Assembly: GCA_030042885.1 (NCBI GenBank)
Contig: JASHYW010000508.1
Location: forward strand, 1-11,458
Reading direction: 5' to 3'
DNA: 11,458 bases
Source of the DNA: Streptosporangiaceae bacterium
Lineage (GTDB): Bacteria > Actinomycetota > Actinomycetes > Streptosporangiales > Streptosporangiaceae
Shown: piece by piece, positions 6,353 through 11,458 of the stretch
How positions within the stretch are numbered: position 1 is the first letter of the stretch
Layout: every line of letters begins with the position of its first letter
Notes under the pieces: model-generated
Seen by the model: the letters and a program-made list of their open reading frames with translations, nothing else
The model's database searches: none
What the model was told of the DNA's origin: nothing
Program-made: the position numbers and the translations under genes

Positions 6353-7261
6353 TTATGCGTAGGTGAGCAGCGTCAGGTCCTTGAACCGGAGCACGCCGGC
6401 TTCGTCGCCGTTCTTGTTGAAGGCCAGCACCGTCACGGTGATCTCGCTCGTGCCCTCGGGCAGGGCGCTAAGTGAGTCGGATATCTCCAGCGTGGCGTTG
6501 AACGGGATGAGCGGATGAGGCGGGCGCTGGTCGAACGGGCTGACCGGCTCCGGGATGTCACAGTGCCCTATGTCGCCCCAGCAGTCACCATGCGCGAACA
6601 CCGTCAGGTAACCGGCGTAGCGCTGCTCGGCCGTGCGCGGAGTCGTCTCGTCCGCTTCGGCGTTGTTGAGGAAGACGTGCAGGACGAATGACGCGCCGCC
6701 GACCCAGACGTGCAAGGTGTCGTGCACGGTCCAGATCCGCTGGCTGAATTCCATGTAGTTGGTGGCCTTCATGGCATTGGCCCACTCCTGCTGGTAGGGC
6801 GGTCCGGGAACCTGCGGTATTTCGCCCGGAGCGCGTGACGTCTCGGTCGGCCAGCCGGGCTTGGGAGCGGTATTGAATACCTTGATCGGGGCCTTCGCGA
6901 GCACGTTCTCGGTGCCGTCTGCCTGGGCGCTCGCGTAAGCGGAGGGGATAGCCGTGGTGGCCGACCAGTCCCACCACGGCAGGGTCACGCCGGGGACCTG
7001 CGACTGAAGGGCCAGCTCCAGCCAGTACAGATAAGCCCGGTGCCAGGGCAGGAAAAGCGGGTCGTGATGCTGGCACCATCCCAATGGCACGCCATGCCAG
7101 CCGGCGAAATACTCAAAACCTCGCTTATCATTTAGCGCAATGGCTTGCTTTATCGCCCGCCGGAAGTCGGTAAGTTCCTGGGCGCTGAGCGCTTCGATAT
7201 TCTTTCGGATCTTAAGACGGGCGGGCGCAGCATTAGGTGCTGGCTGTGCGGTGATAGTCAA
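6353..7261 (-). CDS. Tyrosinase-family protein with internal deletion of the CuB region
   Basis: A 302-aa protein of the type 3 copper tyrosinase family, which normally oxidises phenols to quinones. CuA is complete: H56 (GWHGVPLGW), H65 in CQHH, and H74 in LFLPWHR; C63 sits two residues before H65, the position of the Cys-His thioether of many tyrosinases. CuB has H180 and H184 (VHDTLHVWVGG). The expected DPxFWxHH...D..W block with the third CuB histidine is absent: after G189 the protein jumps to ASFVLHVFLNNAEADE, which belongs to the C-terminal domain of longer relatives. The break is near 6692-6697. Related enzymes I recall are well over 400 aa. Without the third ligand, binuclear-copper oxidase activity is unlikely. 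The TTG start has AGGAG seven bases upstream and no better alternative nearby. It may be a pseudogene still in frame. Confidence 0.85.
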   Translation of the reverse strand: MTITAQPAPNAAPARLKIRKNIEALSAQELTDFRRAIKQAIALNDKRGFEYFAGWHGVPLGWCQHHDPLFLPWHRAYLYWLELALQSQVPGVTLPWWDWSATTAIPSAYASAQADGTENVLAKAPIKVFNTAPKPGWPTETSRAPGEIPQVPGPPYQQEWANAMKATNYMEFSQRIWTVHDTLHVWVGGASFVLHVFLNNAEADETTPRTAEQRYAGYLTVFAHGDCWGDIGHCDIPEPVSPFDQRPPHPLIPFNATLEISDSLSALPEGTSEITVTVLAFNKNGDEAGVLRFKDLTLLTYA

Positions 7262-7433
7262 TTCGCTGCTCCTGGTGTCATAACAACGATCAGCGTACTG
7301 CTACGGTGGGCCGCTGTTATTCTGGATCGTCGAGGGTGTTCTGCGGTTACGCGGACCCGGCCGGTATGCGCGGCCGCGGTGCCGGCCGGCACCGCCGGGA
7401 CGTGCCTGCCGGGCAATCGGGCAGAACAGAGTA

Positions 7434-7466
7434 AGGCCCCCTCCATGTATGAGATGGAGGGGGCCT
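7434..7466. terminator. Perfect 13-bp hairpin, terminator-like
   Basis: AGGCCCCCTCCAT (7434-7446) and ATGGAGGGGGCCT (7454-7466) pair perfectly around a 7-base loop. There is no T-run, as usual in actinobacteria. It lies about 170 bp upstream of the tyrosinase start, and no gene ends at it on either strand. It may mark the end of a lost gene, insulate the tyrosinase promoter, or end an unannotated RNA. Confidence 0.7.
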
Positions 7467-7493
7467 CACCTGGCCGCATCACAGCAGGTCAGC

Positions 7494-7640
7494 CGGTTGC
7501 CCGGCCGTCCCATGTGCCGCACCAGGTGGCCGGTTGCCCGGTCTCCCGATGCCGAGCCAAGTTGGTCGGTTGCCCGGCCTCCTCGGCCCTGCGGGCCGCC
7601 CGCCGGTGCCGCGCACCCGTTCGAGATACCGGTTTCCCGG
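7494..7640. repeat. Degenerate 36-37 bp tandem repeats around CGGTTGCCCGG
   Basis: CGGTTGCCCGG is exact at 7494-7504, 7531-7541 and 7567-7577, with a one-base variant CGGTTTCCCGG at 7630-7640. The first two units also align beyond the core (TCCC, ATG, GCCG, then an AGGTGG/AGTTGG end), giving units of 37 and 36 bp; the third decays and the fourth is offset. They lie directly before the AT-richer DnaA-box-like segment, so an iteron-like role is conceivable. Decayed tandem duplication is the plain alternative. Confidence 0.6.
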
Positions 7641-7759
7641 TCCCTCTCGCGTCCCCGGAGTCGCCTCCGGGCGGTACCCGTTTCCGACGGTGAAGTATTT
7701 CTACTGCTTCGGCGGGGTGCCGCGCAAGGGTTTGCGGCAAAGTTATTTGAATTTCTTTG

Positions 7760-7843
7760 CTGTCCACATGCTGTCCACAGAGTACAGGTAGTTATTCGCA
7801 ACCAGCGAAGGTTATCCACTGGCTTATTCACAGCTCTTCCACA
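7760..7843 (+). other. Cluster of DnaA-box-like 9-mers, origin-like segment
   Basis: Against TTRTCCACA, the same strand carries CTGTCCACA at 7760-7768 and 7771-7779, TTATCCACT at 7812-7820 and TTATTCACA at 7824-7832, each with one mismatch. TCTTCCACA (7835-7843) and TTATTCGCA (7792-7800) have two mismatches. All point the same way within 84 bp. The sequence just before (7736-7760) is AT-rich for this genome. Neither dnaA nor dnaN nor rpmH is in the window, so this is not the usual oriC setting. It could be a DnaA titration site, a mobile-element origin, or a DnaA-regulated promoter region. Confidence 0.5.
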
Positions 7844-8084
7844 GGTCACGACGGGTAACTCGGGGAATACCCTGACCGTGGTCGCCGCATGTAATCGCCT
7901 CGTCCTTTCGCGGCGACTTCCCGTAAATCTCGGACCAGCCGTGATCGTCGGCCGCTGGCCGCGCAATGACGGGAGTTCCGGCCTCGATGGCGGCGGTCCC
8001 GCGCAGGGCATTGGCCCCGGGGGAAAATGTAGTATTCCCTCCGGCGTGGCCGGGCCTGGCCCTGACCCACCGCGACAAGGAAAG
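7844..8084. other. Non-coding stretch upstream of the serine hydrolase gene
   Basis: No convincing ORF. GGGGGAAAATG followed by TAGTAT (8030-8035) is an AT-rich patch with the -10 form TANNNT, about 50 bp upstream of the hydrolase start, and could be its promoter; no clear -35 is seen. ORFs that read through this region from 7449 or on the minus strand have repeat-derived, Arg/Pro-rich text. Confidence 0.35.
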
Positions 8085-8978
8085 ATGACGACCATGGCGG
8101 ATCTGCACGGCACGTGTGAGGCGCGGTTCGAGCCGGTGCGCAGGGCGCTGGCACGGAACCTGGACTCCGGCGAAATGTCCCACGCCTCCGGCGTTTCCGG
8201 GCTGGACCAGCCTGCGGTGGCCGAGGATCTCTACGACTGGCAGACGGCTACCTCCCGGATGGCAGCTCAGGTTCCGTGGTGGGAGCCGGGAACCGCATCG
8301 GGCTATCACGCCCTCAACTACGGGCACCTGGTCGGCGAGGTGGTGCGGCGGATCAGCGGCAAGACGCTCAAGCAGTTCGTCGCCGAAGAGATCACCGGGC
8401 CGCTGGGTGCCGATTTCCAGATCGGCGCCGCGGAAAGCGACTGGGGCCGGATCGCGGACGTGGTCCCGCCGCCGCCGCTGCCGTTCGACCTGGCCTCCCT
8501 CGACCCGGGCAGCCCGGCCGTCAAGACACTGACCGGACCGGCCGTCGAGGCCGAGGTCGCCAACACCCCCGGCTGGCGTCGCGCGGACATCGGCGCGGCT
8601 AACGGGCACGGGAACGCACGCTCGGTGGCCCGGGTCATGTCGGTCGTCGCCCGCGGCGGCGAGGTCGACAGCGTCCGCCTGCTCAGCCCCGAGACCATCG
8701 ACCTGATCTTCCGTGAGCAGCAGAACGGCATCGACCTGGTCCTGGGCGTCCCGCTGCGCCTGGGCATCGGCTATGGGCTGCCCCAGCGCGACATCCTGCC
8801 CTGGATCCCTGACGACAGGATCTGCTTCTGGGGCGGCTGGGGCGGCTCCATGATCGTCATGGACGCCGGTCGCCGCATGACGATCTCCTACATGATGAAC
8901 AAGATGGGGCCGGGGATCATCGGATCCGACCGGAGCGCCGAATACGGGCAGGCCATCTACGACGCCGTCACCAGCTAG
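8085..8978 (+). CDS. Class C beta-lactamase-like serine hydrolase lacking the SxxK region
   Basis: A 297-aa protein of the EstB/LpqF-like serine hydrolase family (beta-lactamase fold). The start [20 protein letters not shown] and the region from residue 32 on fit the family: [40 protein letters not shown] with the YxN-type tyrosine Y74, [34 protein letters not shown] and CFWGGWGGS near the end. Between E30 and S32 about 75-80 residues usual in relatives are missing, including the SxxK (typically STTK) that carries the nucleophilic serine. The join is near 8172-8183. The remaining frame is intact to the stop, so this is an in-frame deletion and the product should be inactive as a hydrolase. 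ATG 8085 has AAGGA three bases away; ATG 8094 is a close alternative. It is divergent from the tyrosinase gene. Confidence 0.85.
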   Translation: MTTMADLHGTCEARFEPVRRALARNLDSGEMSHASGVSGLDQPAVAEDLYDWQTATSRMAAQVPWWEPGTASGYHALNYGHLVGEVVRRISGKTLKQFVAEEITGPLGADFQIGAAESDWGRIADVVPPPPLPFDLASLDPGSPAVKTLTGPAVEAEVANTPGWRRADIGAANGHGNARSVARVMSVVARGGEVDSVRLLSPETIDLIFREQQNGIDLVLGVPLRLGIGYGLPQRDILPWIPDDRICFWGGWGGSMIVMDAGRRMTISYMMNKMGPGIIGSDRSAEYGQAIYDAVTS

Positions 8979-9071
8979 GAGCGCTAGGCCTGGCCGAGTG
9001 CCCGGTGCCGCGGGCGAGCGCCCCGGCCGCGGTGCGCGGCTCTGGCCTGAGGGCCTGGCGAGGACGATGAT

Positions 9072-9233
9072 GTGGTCATGGCTGAATGGGTGGGTCGTCC
9101 CGCCACCGAGATCGCGAACGCGGTCCGGTCAGGCGTGGTCACCGGCCCTGAGCTGGCCGGCGTCTATCGCGGCTTGCTCAGCGGCCGCATCGGCGTCGAG
9201 CAGGTCGGAGAAGTAGTACGGCGGCCATGCGGC
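9072..9233 (+). pseudogene. Possible N-terminal remnant of an amidase-like gene
   Basis: From GTG 9072 (GAGGA seven bases upstream) or ATG 9078 the frame reads MAEWVGRPATEIANAVRSGV then VTGPELAGVYRGLLSGRIGV. The W..ATEIA.AVRSG.VT opening resembles the start of amidase-signature enzymes, but the usual following helix and the whole Ser-Ser-Lys domain are absent. Beyond about 9233 the frame only shadows the DUF998 gene. It could also be a short unrelated protein. Weakly supported. Confidence 0.3.
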
Positions 9234-9273
9234 ATGGTAGCTCCCCCCGGGGCCTTCAGCGGCCGGCGTGGCT

Positions 9274-9279
9274 TACGGT
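9274..9279 (+). promoter_or_regulatory. -10 hexamer TACGGT for leaderless DUF998 gene
   Basis: TACGGT fits the actinobacterial -10 form TANNNT and ends six bases before GTG 9286, so transcription would begin at or next to the start codon. No clear -35 is visible. Confidence 0.45.
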
Positions 9280-9285
9280 GGTGCC

Positions 9286-9924
9286 GTGCGGGACGTGCCT
9301 TGGTGGGGACTGGCCTCCTCGGCCGCCGCTCCGATCCTGCTGGTCGGGGGCTGGACGGCGGCCGCCGCCCTGCAGCCTCATTTCGACCAGGTAGCCGATA
9401 CGGTCAGCTCGCTCGCCGCACCGGGCGCGACCGACCGGTGGGTGATGACGCTGACGTTCCTGGTGGTCGGCGTGTGCTACGTCGTCACCGGGCTGGCGCT
9501 GCGCCCGGCCAGGGCCGCCGGGCGGCTGATCCTGATCACGGGAGCCGCCGCGGGCATGCTGGTGGCGGCGTACCCGGAGCACGCCGGGACCGCCTACCCG
9601 GTCCCGCACATCATCTGGGCCTCGATCGGCCTGGCGGGCCTGACCACCTGGCCGGCCGGGGCCTGGCGGCGCGGGCCCGCGGTGCCATGGGGCCTGAGGC
9701 CCGCGGTGGCCGCCGCGGCCATCGCATTGCTGCTCGCCCTGCTGGCGTGGTTCGTCGCAGAACTGGTCACCGGAGCCGGACAGGTCGGCATGGCCGAACG
9801 AGCCGCGGGAGTCGCGCAGGCCGCCTGGCCGCTGGCCGTGGTGCTCTCCTGCCGCCGCCCGGCCGGCCGCTACCGCACCGAGCCTGCGCCCGCCGTGGCC
9901 GTCAAACAGACCAGGACCGCGTAG
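9286..9924 (+). CDS. DUF998 family integral membrane protein
   Basis: A 212-aa protein with about six membrane helices (roughly residues 8-29, 53-72, 80-95, 107-124, 140-160 and 172-188). The first loop, HFDQVADTVSSLAAPGATDR followed by WVMTLTFLVVG, is the conserved DUF998 pattern as I recall it, with an acidic Asp near the end of helix 1 and a short cytoplasmic or outer link to helix 2. The C-terminal 25 residues are basic and soluble. GTG 9286 is preferred over the in-frame GTG 9268 because of a TACGGT hexamer placed for leaderless transcription and because neither site has a clear ribosome-binding sequence. Its last 55 bp overlap the end of the opposing PAP2-like gene. Function unknown. 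Confidence 0.8.
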   Translation: MRDVPWWGLASSAAAPILLVGGWTAAAALQPHFDQVADTVSSLAAPGATDRWVMTLTFLVVGVCYVVTGLALRPARAAGRLILITGAAAGMLVAAYPEHAGTAYPVPHIIWASIGLAGLTTWPAGAWRRGPAVPWGLRPAVAAAAIALLLALLAWFVAELVTGAGQVGMAERAAGVAQAAWPLAVVLSCRRPAGRYRTEPAPAVAVKQTRTA

Positions 9925-10493
9925 GCCAGCGCGGCGGCAGCAGCGCCGAGCACCGAACCGGCCACGACCTGAGCAACCGTGTGATCCTTCAGCGCCACCC
10001 GGGACCAGCCGAGCAGCCCGACCAGTACGTAGCCGCCGAGTGCCAGCGGGCCGTAGGTCAGCGCCAGGATGGCCACCGAACCTGACGCCACCGCGCAGTG
10101 GATGGAGATCTTCCACACCGTGGTGATGGCGGCGAGAACCCCCACGCTGGCCAGCATGAAGGACAGGTAGCCGGTCAGCAGGCGCGGCGCGCCCAGCACG
10201 AACAGCAAGATCAGCCCGGCACCGACCGATGCGGTGATGAACGCCAGCACGATGAGCCGGGGCCGCCGCGCGCCCACGTTCCGGTCGCTCCAGCGGCCGT
10301 GCCGGATGCCCCAGGAGATGAACACGGTCGGCAGTACGGCGGCAAACAGCGCGGCCAGCAGCCCCCAGCCGATGCCCGCGCGGCCCTCGGCATGCCAGCC
10401 GATACCGACCACGGTGACGATCAGCCAGTTCTTCGGCTCGAGCCAGTAGGACCACCGCCGGGCCCAGGACCTGCCTGCGTGACGCGCGTCCAT
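9870..10493 (-). CDS. PAP2-superfamily-like membrane protein
   Basis: A 207-aa membrane protein with five or six helices between residues 22 and 199. The pair KISIHCAVASG (K128, H132) and SRVALKDHTVAQVVAGSVLG (S164, R165, H171) fit the second and third motifs of lipid-phosphate phosphatases of the PAP2 superfamily (PSGH and SRxxxxxHxxxD), in the altered form seen in some actinobacterial members. The closing Asp is Gln (Q175) and the first motif (DRNVGARRP) is degenerate, so activity is uncertain. ATG 10493 is chosen over the 53-residue longer form because that extension is antisense to hpaB and lacks family character, and because a TACGGT hexamer sits six bases upstream. It is divergent from hpaB and overlaps DUF998 tail to tail by 55 bp. 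Confidence 0.8.
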   Translation of the reverse strand: MDARHAGRSWARRWSYWLEPKNWLIVTVVGIGWHAEGRAGIGWGLLAALFAAVLPTVFISWGIRHGRWSDRNVGARRPRLIVLAFITASVGAGLILLFVLGAPRLLTGYLSFMLASVGVLAAITTVWKISIHCAVASGSVAILALTYGPLALGGYVLVGLLGWSRVALKDHTVAQVVAGSVLGAAAAALAYAVLVCLTATAGAGSVR

Positions 10494-10499
10494 AGGCCG

Positions 10500-10529
10500 A
10501 CCGTAACCCGTGACATCCCGTGCTACCGT
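10500..10529. promoter_or_regulatory. Two opposed leaderless-type -10 hexamers between the PAP2-like gene and hpaB
   Basis: On the minus strand TACGGT (10505-10500) ends six bases before ATG 10493. On the plus strand TACCGT (10524-10529) ends seven bases before ATG 10537. Both are TANNNT and both are placed for leaderless transcription. Only 18 bp separate them, so each gene's -35 position would overlap the other's -10. The spacer holds a direct repeat CCCGTG (10507-10512 and 10517-10522), one helical turn apart, a plausible regulator site. Confidence 0.5.
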
Positions 10530-10536
10530 CCCGGGT

Positions 10537-11458
10537 ATGGCGGCGCGCACCGGCAGGCAGTTCCTCGAGCGGCTGGCCGCCGCCCAGGTGCACGTGGAGA
10601 TCCAGGGCGAGACGCTGACCGGCGGCGTGGCCGGCCACCCCGCCTTCCGCAACGTCGTGAACAGCTACGCCGAGCTGTACGACATGCAGCACCACCCCGC
10701 CTACCGGGACGTGCTCACCTATCCCTCGCCGACCTCGGGCGAGCCGGTCGCCACGTCCTTCCTGGTCCCCACGACCCCGCAGGACCTGGCCAAACGGCGC
10801 CAGGCGTTCAAGATCTGGGCCGACCGCTCGCTCGGCATGCTGGGCCGCACCGGCGACTACCTGAACAGCGCGCTGATGGCGCTGGCCTCGGCGCACGACT
10901 GGTTCGCCCAGGCCGATCCGCGCTTCGGCGAGAACATCCAGAAGTATTACGAAAAGGTCCGTGAGGAAGACCTGCTCTGCACCCACACCCTGGTACCGCC
11001 GCAAGCCAACCGCGCGGTGGCCGCGAGCCAGCAGGCCAGCGGCTCGCTGATGGCGCACGTGGTCGCCGAAGACGGCAACGGCGTCGTCATCCGCGGCGCC
11101 CGGCTGCTGGCCACCATCGGCCCGTTCGCCGACGAACTGCTGGTGTTCCCCTCCACGCTGCTGCGCAACGCCCCCGAGGACAAGCCATACTCCTTTGCCT
11201 GCGCCATCAGCAACGACACGCCTGGCCTGCGCTACATCGCCCGCGAGCCGCTGGACTACGGCCGGCCCCGGCACGATCATCCGCTCGGCTCCAGGTTCGA
11301 GGAATCCGACGCGGTTGTCGTGTTCGACGACGTGCACGTGCCCTACGAGCGCTGCTTCGTGCTCGGCGACCCGGAGCTGTGCAACGGCTTCTACGCCCGG
11401 ACCTCGGCGGCGGTGCACATGACCCACCAGGTGGTCGCGCGCACCACGGCCAAGACCG
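10537..11458 (+). CDS. hpaB: 4-hydroxyphenylacetate 3-monooxygenase oxygenase component, HpaB-type (runs off window end)
   Basis: The first 307 codons of an FADH2-dependent aromatic hydroxylase that adds an ortho hydroxyl to 4-hydroxyphenylacetate or a similar phenol, with FADH2 from a separate reductase (HpaC). Family marks are RTGRQFLERLAAAQ and VYIQGE-like VHVEIQGE at the N-terminus, RSLGMLGRTGDYLNS with R104 and Y108, CTHTLVPPQANR with H150, and VFDDVHVPYERCFVLGD. R104, Y108 and H150 line up with R100, Y104 and H142 of the Thermus thermophilus enzyme. The family is about 480-520 aa, so roughly two fifths is missing beyond the window. The start is set by the homology and a TACCGT hexamer seven bases upstream; there is no ribosome site. 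The real substrate may be tyrosine or a secondary-metabolite phenol. No reductase is in view. Confidence 0.92.
   Translation, partial: MAARTGRQFLERLAAAQVHVEIQGETLTGGVAGHPAFRNVVNSYAELYDMQHHPAYRDVLTYPSPTSGEPVATSFLVPTTPQDLAKRRQAFKIWADRSLGMLGRTGDYLNSALMALASAHDWFAQADPRFGENIQKYYEKVREEDLLCTHTLVPPQANRAVAASQQASGSLMAHVVAEDGNGVVIRGARLLATIGPFADELLVFPSTLLRNAPEDKPYSFACAISNDTPGLRYIAREPLDYGRPRHDHPLGSRFEESDAVVVFDDVHVPYERCFVLGDPELCNGFYARTSAAVHMTHQVVARTTAKT

Noticed and set aside
7494..7640. CRISPR array
   Set aside because: Only an 11-bp core is conserved, the units themselves diverge, spacing is 36-37 then 63 bp, and no cas gene is present.
7449..8084. 212-residue N-terminal extension of the serine hydrolase
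   Set aside because: It reads through the hairpin, repeats and DnaA-box segment with Arg/Pro-rich text, and the hydrolase homology begins at MADLHGTC.
7466..8113. Minus-strand ORF of 215 codons
   Set aside because: Composition follows the repeats and no domain is recognisable; it overlaps the start of the hydrolase.
8979..9071. Terminator after the serine hydrolase
   Set aside because: Several short GC inverted repeats (for example GGGCG-ag-CGCCC) are present but loops are too small or stems too short to single one out.
9072..10085. 337-codon plus-strand ORF as one gene
   Set aside because: Only the first 50 or so codons look protein-like; the rest shadows DUF998 and PAP2-like coding sequence.
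9256..11427. Minus-strand ORF of 723 codons
   Set aside because: It runs antisense to hpaB and DUF998 and across the PAP2-like gene in the wrong frame. Its composition is Gly/Arg/Ala-rich shadow text.
6353..11458. A joint phenol-oxidation pathway of tyrosinase and HpaB
   Set aside because: The genes are about 3 kb apart with unrelated genes between, no reductase is present, and the tyrosinase lacks a full copper site.

Overview
The window is very GC-rich, with G or C at nearly every third codon position, frequent GTG starts and several apparently leaderless genes. This points to an actinobacterium. The block fasR-like regulator / aceE / DUF3052 / ahpE matches, from memory, the order around Mycobacterium tuberculosis Rv2238c-Rv2242 and Streptomyces aceE. 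The exact genus cannot be read from this window. A streptosporangial or related filamentous actinomycete is a guess based on the accessory genes.

Layout. Positions 1-4849 are a conserved core. On the minus strand lie a truncated PucR/FasR-type regulator of fatty acid synthesis (1-404) and aceE, the pyruvate dehydrogenase E1 subunit (485-3253). A 523-bp divergent region follows, holding a G-rich repeat block and a hairpin on the aceE side. On the plus strand come a DUF3052 protein (3777-4205) and an AhpE-type peroxiredoxin (4388-4849). Pyruvate dehydrogenase makes the acetyl-CoA that fatty acid synthesis uses, which gives the regulator and the enzyme a sensible link.

Positions 4850-6350 hold small lineage-specific genes: a 97-bp inverted-repeat element just ahead of a double zinc-ribbon protein (5016-5360), a one-helix DUF3040-like membrane protein (5711-6199) and a possible 30-residue ORF.

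Positions 6350-9285 look like a decaying accessory patch. A tyrosinase gene (6353-7261, minus) and a class C beta-lactamase-like serine hydrolase gene (8085-8978, plus) are divergently arranged. Each appears to have lost an internal stretch in frame: the third CuB histidine in the tyrosinase, and the SxxK nucleophile motif in the hydrolase. The 823 bp between them have no convincing gene. They hold a 13-bp hairpin, degenerate 36-37 bp repeats and a cluster of DnaA-box-like 9-mers, an origin-like arrangement with no dnaA or dnaN nearby. A short amidase-like N-terminal remnant follows the hydrolase.

Positions 9286-11458 hold a DUF998 membrane protein (plus) converging on a PAP2-like membrane protein (minus). 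The PAP2-like gene is divergent from an HpaB-type 4-hydroxyphenylacetate 3-monooxygenase that runs off the window end. The PAP2-like and hpaB genes are separated by 43 bp holding two opposed -10 hexamers, each placed for leaderless transcription.

The most interesting items are the DnaA-box cluster, the paired active-site-removing deletions and the structured element before the zinc-ribbon gene. All calls are by eye, with no searches or folding run.
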